Assembly (NCBI GenBank): GCA_012295275.1 | Contig: CM022671.1 | Span: 18,836,956-18,898,955 of the forward strand | Source of the DNA: Chrysomallon squamiferum | Taxonomy: Eukaryota > Mollusca > Gastropoda > Neomphalida > Peltospiridae | DNA: 62,000 nt | Direction: 5' to 3' | The notes under the pieces: model-generated | The model's input: the letters and a program-made list of their open reading frames with translations, nothing else | The model's database searches: none | What the model was told of the DNA's origin: nothing | Part shown: in pieces, positions 1-11,886 of the stretch | Position numbering within the stretch: the first letter of the stretch is position 1 | Layout: every line of letters starts with the position of its first letter | Translations under genes and position numbers: made by a program

Positions 1-1324
1 AAGCTATGTTTGAATAACGAAGAGCAAGAAACAAAGAAATAACACAACAGACGGACAAGATATATTAAGATATATCCGGACGAGGAAGAGATGTATAAAA
101 AAAAAAAAAAAAAAAAAAAATAGCTGATTCTGAAGTACGACATGTGACAGGGGAGAACATTTCAATCAGAAACTACGACTACAAGGAAGTGAACAGAAAA
201 ATCCGACAGATAGTATTGATTTCTTTGTCATCATGCGGAAAATGAAACTTGCATTTGTACATACACGGACAAGTATATTACACATAATGAGACAACATAT
301 GTAATCAATAGTTATCAAAAAATACATATAGGTAGTTCTGATATCAATAAATAGATCGCTGAGTGTTTTAATACTGATCTTGCTGATAGTTATAAATAAC
401 GTTGACTTATAATCAAGAAATACAATATTAAAAATACATTTGTTTTCATAAAGTAAAAAGCAGAAAGGTGTGCGCACATGTTTGTGTGTGTGCGGTGTGT
501 AAATGCATATATACATATATTGTTTCTTAAATTTCACACAGACACACACTAGTTGTAAGAGTTTGATCATTTTAATTCAAGATATTAAATATTTCACTTT
601 TTTTATTTTTTTATTTTTATTTTTTTAAACTGACTAATATTTATTATATTATGTACACCTTTATAATAAAATAGTGGAAATAAAAAAAAGTAAATACTAT
701 TACAACTACTACTACTGTTACTACTACAAATAATAATGATGATGATGATGATGATGATGATGATAAAAAGAAGAAAAATAATAACGATAATCTGCATATA
801 ATACAGAAATGAAGTTAATCTTTTTGTCCCTAGAACATAACGCACACTGTAATTGCCAACCGAAGCATTGCTTGCAAGCGTAAATGAAGCGTAGCAAGAA
901 GGAAATCCGTAAGTTAATAGCTGTTACCTTTGAACAAGGAAGCTAAAAAACTCCAACGCAGTTTGTACTTCGCATTCGAACAACTGTATTTTTGTGATCC
1001 GCGAAAAGTTTCGATATGTATGATAAACAGGAAAAATCAATACAAAACAAAAAACCCCAAAAAAAACACAAAAAAATAAGAGATTTATGCAGGGTTCTGC
1101 ACGTACCTGGTATGTTTGTAATTCTGGTTTCTACAATTGGGTTTTGGTTTGGGTTAAACATATTATTAAATATGTATTTGTGTGTATGAAAATGTATACA
1201 TGCACATGCATATTTGCTTATTCACAAATTCACATACAAATACAAACACAAGAACACACACAAACCAATATATATAAACATACATAAATATACATCGACA
1301 CACATACGTACATAAGGAGTTACA

Positions 1325-1692
1325 TACATGACAACTATCTAGCTCCTCAAAATCAGTGATATATACTACATACATGTAGGCCATAAACATGTTCCTAAAT
1401 ACTGACAATTAAAAAGAGAGAGAAAACATAATATATGTGTGTATGTCTCTGTGTGTGTACGTGTGTATATATGTGTGTGTGTGTGTGTGCATGATTGTTT
1501 CTTGTATATGAACGTGTGTATATACAGATATAATGATAAATAGACCCATACAGACATGCACATACATACATGCACACACACATACATACGAACGTACATA
1601 CATGACAACTATCTGGCTCCTCAAAATCATAGATTTATACTATGAACGCTATAAGCATATTCCTATGTACTGACATTTGAAAAAAGAGAGCG
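1325..1692. repeat. diverged direct duplication flanking a GT tract
   Basis: About 95 bp starting with ACATGACAACTATCT at 1325-1420 recurs, diverged, at 1599-1692. Both copies run through a CTCCTCAAAATCA block and end in a purine-rich AAAGAGAG stretch. A (GT)n tract and CATA-rich DNA lie between them. Seen by direct comparison; origin unknown. Confidence 0.65.
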
Positions 1693-1931
1693 AAATTAAT
1701 AATGCTTGAATTAAACATACATTATAAAGGTATACATGACACTACACAAATAAATTTCTATATTTTCGTTTATAGAACAAAAATATAGCTTTTTGGGACG
1801 GAACTGTATTTACTTCAATAAATTACTTATTTACACAATTTCACACACTCATATATGTAGTTGAAAGTTATTTCTTTAGTGTTTAATTGCTAGAAAATAG
1901 TTTTCATATATTATATATGTGTGTGTGTTTA

Positions 1932-1936
<5 letters not shown>

Positions 1937-1980
<44 letters not shown>
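1937..1980. repeat. (TA)n microsatellite
   Basis: Uninterrupted alternating TA of about 44 bp, flanked by TATGCATA-like sequence. It is self-complementary and may form a cruciform. Confidence 0.9.
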
Positions 1981-1983
<3 letters not shown>

Positions 1984-2439
1984 TGCATAAATGTATACAT
2001 AATAAATATAAATCTCATTTACCTATATCATCTACAAAATTGTATACACAAAAGAAATTAAGAGATTAGCGGAAGATAGGAAAGAGGAAGCATCAATTCG
2101 ACTAAGCAGTTTAAGGAACTTAATACTGACGCTCTCTTCGAGTAAATCCAAATACAAAACATAAAAAAAAAATTATTAAATAAATAAATAAATAATAGAG
2201 AATGAAAATGGTCTTGAAGAAAAAATTTAAAATATAAAAACGTTTTTTTAATTATTACTATCATAATAGATATTTCTTTCACATTATCCCTAAATTATAG
2301 GACACAGCAATAACAACACGGACGCATACCCCTAAAGAATAAATGGTTTTGTCTGTTAACAAACACTAATGGTGACAAATCACTTTTTTAATACCTAATG
2401 CACAATAGGTACACCTACTATTCTGACCAGTCAGATCCG

Positions 2440-2522
2440 GCAATTTGATTGGTTGACGTCAGCCAATCGTTGATAGTTATAAATACGTCAAAACGGCACG
2501 CGCTGTAAACAACATTGACAGA
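2440..2522 (+). promoter_or_regulatory. CRE/CCAAT/TATA core promoter of the ankyrin gene
   Basis: Within about 80 bp upstream of the ATG at 2523 there is an inverted CCAAT box (ATTGG, 2448-2452), a full palindromic CRE (TGACGTCA, 2454-2461), a second CCAAT box (2463-2467), a TATAAATA box (2478-2485) and another ACGTCA half-site (ending 2490). The 20-bp block ATTGGTTGACGTCAGCCAAT is a near-perfect inverted repeat. CREB/ATF proteins bind CREs and NF-Y binds CCAAT. A TATA box 38 bp before the ATG implies a very short 5' leader. Occupancy by these factors is inferred. Confidence 0.75.
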
Positions 2523-2921
2523 ATGGCGAAACCGCTGATAGAAGCCATACAGAAAGGCGATGCTCAACAAGCGAAGAAGATACTACAGTCTAAAAACTAT
2601 ACGTGCATAGACAGTCAGACATCCAAACGAAATGGCACGGCTTTGTTTTGGGCTTCGTGTCGCGGATTAGTAGAAACTGCTCAGATTCTCATCGCACACA
2701 ACGCTAACGTTAACTCCACCACGGCCTGGGGTTCCACTCCTCTGCACGCAGCGGCAGATTCTAACAACTGTCAAATTATAAAGTAAGTTTATCTTTCTTT
2801 TTTTCCTTTTCTTTTTCTCTCCCGCCGCATTGTTTGATATCTCTGTTTAATTTTATTTATTTATTTTATTTGTTATTTTTATACTTTTTAAAATTCTAAT
2901 TAACGATAACAACTATAGCCT

Positions 2922-2979
<58 letters not shown>

Positions 2980-3270
2980 TTATATACACACACATATATA
3001 CACATACACGTGCGTATACCCATAAAACCCACATAAACATATAAATACGTACGTATGTACTATAACCACAAATATATATAAACGTGAACACAAAAACAGC
3101 AAATAAGGAAAAAAACACACACATAAAAAATATACCAAATATTACTTGGTAAGACAGCGATGACGCTTAAACATTTAATATCTCTGGATTGGACTTTACC
3201 ATCCTATTAACGCCAGGTATAACAGTTATGAATGTAAACCATATTTCTTAGTAACTGAATTACACATTTA

Positions 3271-3310
<40 letters not shown>

Positions 3311-3316
3311 GTTATT

Positions 3317-3358
<42 letters not shown>

Positions 3359-5929
3359 AATATAAGTAGTAGTAGTAGTGCATAACAAAAATATTGTTTG
3401 AAGAGAGTATTTATATACTAGTTTGGTCTCTATATTACCGTTTAAAAATTAATAAGAATGTGTCTTATGTCATAATGTATATAAACGTTTCATTCGGAAC
3501 TGGGTTTGAACATCTAACACTGATTAATTTCTTAACTGTTTAGCGTTATATGTGTATTCTGTTTGCGAACACACTTCGTGTGTGTGTGTGTGTGTGTGTG
3601 TAAAAGACAGAATTTCATTTATTATAAAGAATTAAGATAATAATAAATAATAAAATGAGAGATTACTTATTTATACTTATATATATATGCTTACCTAGAC
3701 ATACAAGAGACAGATGACAGATATATTTTGTAATAAAACACAAATGTGGAGTACTGGATTCACCTGCTTTAGAATGTTCATGTATGAGTCCTAGTTGTAT
3801 CCAATTCACTTTTCAACATCTGCCCACTTGAGGGGTATGGCTTAGTGATGAAACCTACAAATAATGCGTCTAGGGTGGGCCAAGGGCATTGATCATATTC
3901 GAACTTGGGCGTGCATACCTTAAATATGTTTCCATAGTAGATTATTTTCTTATTTGCTGTTTTTGTGTTGACGTTTATCTTTTACTGTTGTCAAGAAAGG
4001 GGCGGCTGATTATGAAATGATATTTTTGAGATACACTGCTGTGATGACTGTGTGCTGTTTGGTCGACACCCTTCACACCCACATTATGAATAAGCAGTGA
4101 CATCAATACGTATCGCAGACAAAGAGTTTGAATGGCGGCGAGGTTAATTCGTTATCTATTTGTTTTCACTTATACTGCGTCAGCACATTCATTATGATAA
4201 ACAGCCACTGACGAGAGTAGCGTCAGAGCAGTGACGTGGGTTTATGAACTGGTTACCTCGTTTTCATTCATCTTGAGGAATGTTTAGTGTGTTGATTTTG
4301 TAGTCCGAGGCTATGCATGAGTTCTTTCTATCTGACGTATGATGTTTTCACCTCGTTATTCTGCATATCGCTTTTAAATGCTTTAAGAAAACAAAAGCAA
4401 TAACAACAATAAACAAACAAAGAAGCAAACAAATACGAAAAAAGAAACTAAGAAAAATGAAAAGAAGCAAACAAACATTTACAGCACTAATATATTTACA
4501 GTCGTTACAAATAATATTTTATGGGTTTTTTAATTTTTATTCCAGACTTCTTTTAAAACATGGAGCCAAAGTTAATAGTCAAACACAGAATGGAGACACG
4601 CCCTGCCATCTAGCTGCCTACAGGGGGCATGCACAGGCCGTGCAGCTGTTGGTGGAAGATGGTGCTGATGTTGGAATCCCTAACAATCGACATCGTCTCC
4701 CGGTGCACGAAGCCCTTCAACAGTCCCATTCAGAAGTGGCGGACTACCTACAGGCAGTCTCACTATTGGGTGAGGTAACTCTTCAAAAACAAACTACTAT
4801 AGTATGTGTGTGTGTGTGTGCGCGTTTGTACTGGTGTGTGAGAAAGGGGGTAACAAAGGTGAAAGAGAGAGGAAGAGAGACAAACAAAAAGAAAGGTCAG
4901 AGAGATAGACAAAGACAGGGTGGAAGGTAGAATAGATTTTAAAATAACTATTTAAATTTTAATTATTTTGTTAACGATCAGTTTATTTTCTACCATTGGA
5001 TAAAGCAAAGAGATAGGGGAGGGAATAGAACAGAGAAGGGAGTATATTACCATTTGGAAAATATCTTTATTTATTGGAGGGACGGTCCTAGGGGCGGAGT
5101 TATTAATCTGCTGTTTACTTACTTTAGTAAATATTTCCATACATTAACCTACTTCTCAAGGCTGATACAATCCAGGAAGCTTCTCTCTGTCAAGTACTGT
5201 GTTGCAAATATAGTCATATACACCAATAGCATGCGAGAAGCAAGCTAGTAAACCCGGAAGAAACGCTGAGAAAAGAAATGTATATTAACGCAGGCAATAT
5301 TTATTGATTTACAAGAGGGAGCTGTTGACGAGAACTAAAGCCGGTCATCGCTGTGTTTTCAGTGATTAAAACTGTCAGATCAGAGAAATAAAAGCAAGCA
5401 ATTCACTACACACTTGACGCTGAAATATGAGTTAAAGTAATGGAATGTTCAATCAAAAAAAAAAAAAAAAAAAATCGAGCATACGTAAATATTACTGAAC
5501 CAGTCAAACAGTTGCAAGGAAACTGATAGGTTAGGGGCGGAGGGGGTGGGGTAAAAAGGAGATACATATGATAGTGTAAGATGAATGGAAACTAAAATGC
5601 ATGAAACAAAACGAAGAGTAAAAGAGAATATTAATGTTTGGATGAAAGAAAGGGATGTGCACAAAGAATGAATGAATGTAAGGATGGAAGTAAAGAAAAT
5701 ATTTACGAAGTGGTTAGATAAAAATTAAATATATATGCATAGGCGAGATGAAAGGGCACATATAAGCACGGATAGTGTGAAATGAAACGTGCATGCAGAA
5801 TGTGTCTAAATTATTATTAGGATATCAAAATAGTTAACAGTTGTTTATCAGATTCATATAACCACCTGTCCTACCTACTATGTGTATTTTTTTCTGTTAT
5901 ATATATATATATAACAGAAAAAAATACAT

Positions 5930-5963
<34 letters not shown>

Positions 5964-6382
5964 TTTATGTTTTTATTTTATTTTATTTTTTATAAATTTT
6001 ATATTATTTTATTTTATTTCGAGCAGTAAAAGAAAAGATTCAGTCACCAATCACGAACTATTCAAACGCACACCAATTCTTTCTGGCAGACCGGAAGTGT
6101 ATGAATTACGACATCCGTGACAGTAGTCTGGATTTTAAAATGGACAGTTGTGACTCGCTCATCGATATACCGGAAGTCTCGATTGACAGTGTTGATTCTG
6201 TTTGCGTAGGATCAGAAATTCGGTGTACCAGCGAGTCAACGAGTTCAGCATCTTCAACAAGTCTGGACTGGGATTCAAGTCTGCCACTTTCCAGTGACTA
6301 TATTTCGACAAACAATTTGTCACTCACATCTGAGAGATTAAACAGTTCAGTTCAATGGACTTTCCGAAACATCGCAGTTTGA
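2523..6382 (+). CDS. ankyrin-repeat protein, three exons, 279 aa
   Basis: The exons are 2523-2782 (donor GTAAGT), 4546-4769 (acceptor TTCCAG, donor GTGAGG) and 6027-6382 (acceptor GAGCAG, stop TGA). Phases match at both junctions. The protein has four to five ankyrin repeats: an N-terminal partial one (residues ~3-36), then clear repeats with TALFWASCRG, TPLHAAAD, TPCHLAAYRGH and LPVHEAL signatures up to about residue 160. The last ~115 residues are rich in Ser and Asp (for example DSCDSLIDIPEVSIDS) and look disordered. Ankyrin repeats mediate protein-protein binding. I do not recognise the orthologue; no SOCS box or death domain is visible. The CRE/CCAAT/TATA promoter, and a UUAUUUAUU nonamer at 6514-6522 if it lies in the 3' UTR, would suit a rapidly induced, unstable mRNA; that is inference. 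Using the alternative donor at 4775 would create an immediate stop in exon 3. Confidence 0.82.
2783..4545. other. intron 1 of the ankyrin gene with microsatellites
   Basis: The intron holds a (CT)n run (~2921-2946) passing into (CA)n (~2947-2971), a (TTA)n/(TTG)n block (~3275-3358) and a (TG)n run (~3580-3600). A segment at ~3830-3915 has weak Pol III A-box-like (TGGCTTAGTGATG) and B-box-like (ATTCGAACTTG) motifs about 55 bp apart and might be a decayed tRNA-derived SINE. No coding signal is seen. Confidence 0.55.
5883..5961. repeat. 46-bp perfect palindrome followed by a (GATA)n run
   Basis: 5883-5928 is a perfect inverted repeat: TGTA, seven T, CTGT, a TA core, ACAG, seven A, TACA. A (TAGA)n microsatellite follows at ~5931-5961. 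It lies about 100 nt before the acceptor of the last ankyrin-gene exon, so the pre-mRNA could form a long hairpin there. Confidence 0.9.
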
Positions 6383-7624
6383 TCTCAGTCAGAACGACAT
6401 TAATCTCAAAACCTAACGAGCTGAATTTAAAATACATACGTTTTACTTACCTTTGTTTAGAAAGCAACCTGTTTACTTGGTTGTTTTGTGCTGTTTAGTT
6501 AATAATAAATTCATTATTTATTTGAATAATTATGTTTTTTAAGTCAAATATGGGGAAATATGGAGTGCAATTATTTTGTTATTATTGATAATTTGTGATC
6601 GTCTTTCAGAATTTTGTGAAGATTATTATCATTTTTTTTTCAAATGATATTTTTGCTTAAATAAAATTCTAGTCTCACAAAAGCTATCCCTGCATAAAAT
6701 TTATAATGCAAATAAATAATTTAAATTTATCCGTACAGAAATCCCTTAATGTTGTGAGTTAGACGTTGTGACTACGAAAGTGTTTCTATCAACCTCTGTT
6801 CATTTCTGTGATATTTTGAATTTGACAGGAAATGAATAATTGTGACTAATAAATGGAATTAAAATTTATATATGGATGGATGTACGGATGGTGTTATTTA
6901 TATTTCGTAAAGGGGGTAGGATTAATGTTTTTTTTTAATATTATTAAGTCATTTTGCATTATTGTTTGATTATATTATTGTTGTTGTTGTTGCTATTATT
7001 ATTATTATTATTATTATTATTTTTTTTTATTTTTTTTTATTACTTAATTGTTTTGTTATTTTGTTCGTTGTTATTAATTTTATTATTTTTTGGTTGGGTT
7101 TTTGGGGGGTGGAGGTTAATTTTCAAAAATTAACTTAAAGATATTTAGTATTCATTTAAATATTTTATAAAAACTGGCTACAGGACAAAAATAAATTGTA
7201 ATTAACCTGTGATGTACAGAGTCATATTCTGTTTTTCTTTCTTTATTATTTTTTGCTGCAGTATTCACATGGTCTGTCTGTCGTTTATAATATGTGTTGT
7301 CACAAGTTACTAGAATTTTAATGTCAGTATTTAAAAATGAATGTAAAAATATATATTTTTATAGATAATGTACTTGTTTTGTTTTCTGTTTAATTTTTTT
7401 TTTTTTTTTTTTAAACTTACCTCAAAAGATCTAACATATCATGATCTCTAAAATAAAACGTAATCACCCTCAGCTTCCTCCTTTTATAATTTTTATTGTA
7501 ACATATCCCAGGCGTTGTCACAGTTACATAAAATGTGCTCATAAGGGAAATATCATCTGTCAAAAGAAGAAGAATATCTACGTCAAACCTATCTGAATTA
7601 GTGACCCTCTTCCGCAATATTTTT

Positions 7625-7664
<40 letters not shown>

Positions 7665-7860
7665 TTCAGTTATTTTTCGGTTTCTTTGTGTGCTTCTTTT
7701 TGTTTTTCAGTTTGTATTCAAAGGAAAGCATTTAGTCTATTTGTATTTATGAGGAACCACGTTTGTTTGCTAGTGTATGTATAAATAAATATTTCTATGA
7801 TGATATATCTCATCATATTTTAATGTAAAAGGTATCAGTATCAGATATACGTTTTTCTGA
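6383..7860. other. ankyrin gene 3' region, then AT-rich intergenic DNA
   Basis: Candidate poly(A) signals AATAAA occur at 6504-6509 and 6660-6665, with a TTATTTATT AU-rich nonamer between them (6514-6522). The remainder has TTG/TTA repeats (~6975-7020), T-runs and a (TG)n tract near 7631-7655. I see no gene. Confidence 0.6.
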
Positions 7861-7876
7861 AACAACACATCACACA

Positions 7877-8240
7877 GAGGAAACCAGTTTCTTATATATT
7901 AGTTAGATTCTTGTTGATTGACAATGGCTAGTAGTTTCTTACAGATTAAATAAGGAATTTAATTTCTTGTAGATGAACACGGAATGGCAGTTTCTTGAAT
8001 ATTAAAGAGGATGGTAGTTTCTTGAAGATTAACAAGAGATGATAGTTTCTAGAATTATAACAGATGATAGTTTCTTATAGTTTCATAACTGAGGGTGCTG
8101 ATTTCTTAAAGATTAACAGAGGAGAGCAGTTTCTTGTAGATTAACAAATGATGTTTGTTGTTAATTATCAAAGGATTATAATTTCATATAGACCAACAGA
8201 GGGTCTTATGGATTAACAAAGTATGATAGTTTATTGATGG
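7877..8240. repeat. degenerate ~30-35 bp minisatellite
   Basis: A motif close to TAGTTTCTTGTAGATTAACA recurs roughly ten times with GA-rich spacers, for example near 7932, 7989, 8011, 8042, 8066, 8098, 8130 and 8226. Spacing varies between about 25 and 40 bp. All frames are broken. It looks like an old, decaying tandem array. Confidence 0.7.
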
Positions 8241-9398
8241 TAGACAGATATCTGAGCCACTGTCATGTACCCAGAGTTATTTTTAACATTTTGAATCTTA
8301 AAACACGTTTTAAAAAAAAAAAATGTTTAAAAAATTGGAAATTTGCGACCTGATATCCAGCCCTGTCGTATAAACAAGCACTCGCACGCATAGTGAATAC
8401 ATAGTCAAACACATGCAAACAATCAAACAACGACACTAGATATTCTCACATAAAGACATACTAATATGTTGAGTGGGCAGTTTTGTACACTAACGTGACT
8501 TTCTTGAAAAGGAAGTCTTCCCACTTCTCATAAAGTCTCTCTCTCTCCCTCTCTCTCTCTCTCTCTCAAGCATACACATACACAAACACAAAGACATATA
8601 TGTTTGTGTACGTGTGTACTGGTATATGTTTGAAACTTCTATTATTCTGATGGAAATTTGTTAGTATTTTCTTTTTCGTTTTTCTTTTTCTATCTTTTCT
8701 TTTCTCATTTATTTTTTTAATTTTTATTTAATTTTTTTTTTTAATGCTAATCAATATTATTGTAGTCGATACATCTGTAAGAATTTTTAATTTGTTTGTC
8801 GGTTTTTATTTCAGTTATTATTATTATTATTTATATATTTTTTTATTTTTTTTGTTTGTTTGTTGGTGTTGGTGGTAGTTGTGTTGTTGTTATTGTTGCT
8901 GTTGCTGTTGTTGTTTCTACTTCTGTTGTTGTTATTTTATTTTCGTTTATTTAATATTTTTATTTGATAGATTTCGATGATTTCATTTTACGTCTTTTTT
9001 ATATAATTTTTTGGTTTTATTTTAAAGAATGAATTAATGAATATTTTACTACGTTTAAATATTAAGATTATTATTTTTTAGTCATATTTTTCTTGTTTAA
9101 AAATAAACAGAAAATGTTCTGTCATTACATCACATATTACAAACATTGACATAGCAGAGCAGTATTTAACAAGAACGCAATGTTTGTAATCAATACACAT
9201 TTAACGTCTTTGTAATATTCTGTTATTACCACTCAGTTTTATTATCATAACGAAATCAGATTTTTATAGTCTGTTTCACATTCTTGACCACTGGTTGTAA
9301 CAGGTAAATGGCAAAGTATTTGAACTGTTTCTGATAACGATGTTTAATCTTAAACACGGAACAATGATATCGCTTTATTAATTTTTAATTTATTATTA

Positions 9399-9439
<41 letters not shown>

Positions 9440-10962
9440 TTTTTTGTTTATTATTATTATTATTATTATTATTATAAGGGTTTTTCAATCTGTTTTTCGT
9501 CACAGATTAAAACTGTAGATGCCTTGTAGCGGATAGTACGAACTGATCTTATGTCTTCAGGACTTGAAATTGATTGTCGATGTAAATAAGCTAATTTATT
9601 TATGAATTTATTAATTTTTTCGAAGGAGTATTTTCGTTTTATTTGTACTCTCATATATTCTCATATACATTTTGTTTATTCTGAAAACGAATGTAAATTT
9701 TTGGAAAATATATTATTTAATCAGAAAAAACAGGAAGATTTAAAAAATATATTTAGAAAAAAACTCTCTTGCCTAATTACAGTTGCACATACACATTCAC
9801 TAAATAAATATTATTATTTCAATATCATCATCGTGGTTTTTTCATCTTTTTTTTTTTTTTTTTTTTTCAGGGTTTTTTAAATTTATTTTCTATTTAAAAT
9901 ATATAAACGCTTCTATGAAAATATACTAATATAAACACATACATATAGATTTGTTTATATTTACGGTACATTAATTTTAGATTTTATTCCTATGCCAGTT
10001 TCATATAGAATCCTATCTTATCATTAAATCATTAGTCATCAATATATATATATATATATATTCTTAACAAGAAACTTTCAAATACTCTGTCCATGCAGTT
10101 ATACAGTAAAAGTTACATTTCAAAATTTCATATAATCAAAACAGCATTCATTGAGAACGTAAAATAAAAACAATAAATCTTCACAGCTAGGAAGAAGTAC
10201 CTCTAGAAAGCCAATCAAATCCAAGGATCTCCAAGTAACTAATTTGTAAAAAACCACTGAAGTGGATATAAATCTAATATTACTTGTTGAATGTAAATTT
10301 CAGTGTTAACTGTTAATGTCATCATATTTCAAAAAGACTGATGCAAAATGATTTAAATTCCTCATTATATTACATTCAAATACATTCATACATATATCCA
10401 TAAATAAATGCATTTTCATTATTTTTTATCCATTCATACATACATGCATTACATTGCATTATTACATACATACATACATACATACATTACATACATACAT
10501 ACATATACATACATTACATACATGTTTTTATGTATATATATACATACATACATACATACATAGATACATGCATAAGTAATGCACAGTAAAAAAAAAAAAC
10601 AAACCGACAGACACAGAGCAAAAGAATAATGTGATGAAAACAACTTGTTTGTTGAAGTGTATTCAGGTAAGTTAACAGAAAAAAAAAAAAAAAAAAAACA
10701 AAAACAAAACAAACAACAACAACAACAAACAGACAAAGGAAAACGAAAAAGAATGAAAAAAGAAAAGATTATGCAGTAACATCAGTAATCAGATCCATTA
10801 AGTGTACTTTTATAACAATACTTTTACAGAGATATAAAATCACAACACCGCAGTCGAGTGTCACAAGGGGCGTCTGACGTTAGTGAGTTCAAGATCCACG
10901 TTCATACTGACTGAGCAAAGTGTAATCAGAGGTACAAAAGGCAACAGAATATTCAATCAAAA

Positions 10963-10993
<31 letters not shown>

Positions 10994-11077
10994 TGCGTAT
11001 CATAATAGTAATTTGATGAAAACAATTTGTTTGTTAAAGTTTAATTTCTTTTCAGGTAGATAAACAAATAGCTTCAA

Positions 11078-11124
<47 letters not shown>

Positions 11125-11560
11125 AAGATAAAAAAATTGATACAGTTACTTCAGTAATCAGATATCTTAAGTGTACTTTATCAGTAACATTATCTTTACA
11201 GAAACCAAAACCAACATATATATGTTTAACCAAACATACATACATGTATACACACTCACACAGGCATACGCACACATATTTAACACGTGTGTATACAAAA
11301 ATACACGCACAAATCCTAACATACATAAGTGACTATAATAACATCAACATACATAAAAAGAAACTAGAACAAGCGAAAAATACTTTAAAAGAATAAAAGA
11401 ATAAAAGTAAAATAAAAACAACAACAGCAACAACAACAAAAACAACAACAACAACAACAATAATAATAACCAATAATAAGCAAACTAAAATAATAATAAT
11501 AATAATAATAATAATTCTTTTTGCTTTTCGTCAATAACCTGTGTGTATATAAATCAAGTG
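8241..11560. other. intergenic, microsatellite-rich
   Basis: The stretch contains CT-rich DNA (~8538-8568), TTA tracts (~9398-9475), a TA tract (~10042-10062), ACAT tetranucleotide arrays (~10465-10560), long A-runs (~10679-10698 and 11080-11123) and AAC/AAT repeats (~11418-11515). A 13-bp inverted repeat ATTACAAACATTG pairs 9136-9148 with 9178-9190. One non-repetitive minus-strand frame at 9472-9654 is treated under findings. No gene is supported. Confidence 0.6.
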
Positions 11561-11589
11561 TCAGTTCGTGTCACGGTGAAAACCGGTTT

Positions 11590-11745
11590 TTGCGTTGAGT
11601 ATACGTCACGTTGTAGTGAACGAAATTCCTGTCATTTATGGACGTATTTCCTGTTGTTTCCCTTCACGTCATTGGATGAAGGGTAAATTGTCGTCTGCTT
11701 TGTTATCATGTGTCTGTTGCTGAAGTTGACCTGACGTGGTTAAAA
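11590..11745. promoter_or_regulatory. CRE-like site cluster in an island of higher complexity
   Basis: Three ACGTCA/TGACGT sites lie within about 140 bp: TACGTCAC (~11604), CACGTCATTGG (~11666, with an adjoining inverted CCAAT box) and CTGACGTGG (~11732). The surrounding ~200 bp has less low-complexity sequence than its flanks. No transcript start or exon can be assigned, so this is a candidate enhancer or orphan promoter only. Confidence 0.35.
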
Positions 11746-11804
11746 AAAAAAAAAAAAAAAAAAAATCAGTACGTATACCTCTTTTGTGTTTGATAGATAC
11801 AGGT

Positions 11805-11886
11805 AATTCGTTATCTTATCTTCTTATATTTCAAAATCCGGAACACTACCGGTTTCAAACATTTCGGATTAAGGATTTTTAACCTG
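11805..11886 (-). mobile_element. pogo/Tigger-like terminal fragment
   Basis: Read on the minus strand, the segment starts CAGGTT and contains ATCCGAAATGTTTGAAACC and a TCCGGATTTTG block. That resembles the ends of Tigger-type elements, which carry TCCGAAATGCTTGGGACC and TTTCGGATTT. A related sequence occurs at 33838-33895. No transposase is attached. Confidence 0.45.

Larger units (their letters stand above)
1..2400. other. repeat-rich non-coding flank
   Basis: I see no convincing coding sequence here. The stretch holds a poly-A run near 97-120, a GAT repeat near 737-762, CA/TG-rich stretches from about 1180 to 1590, and a TA tract near 1937-1980. It also holds a duplicated ~95-bp segment (1325-1420 and 1599-1692). 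Short open frames here are Cys/Tyr/His-rich translations of CA/TG repeats and look spurious. Confidence 0.7.

Noticed and set aside
4546-4774. Donor GAG|GTAACT at 4775 for exon 2 of the ankyrin gene
   Set aside because: It leaves phase 0, which gives an immediate TAA in the final exon; the donor at 4770 (GTGAGG) gives the phase that keeps the last exon open.
7877-8240. CRISPR-like array
   Set aside because: Units and spacers are irregular and diverged and the genome is eukaryotic; it is a decayed minisatellite.
9136-9190. microRNA hairpin
   Set aside because: Only 13 bp pair perfectly (9136-9148 with 9178-9190) with no extended stem; too short for a convincing precursor.
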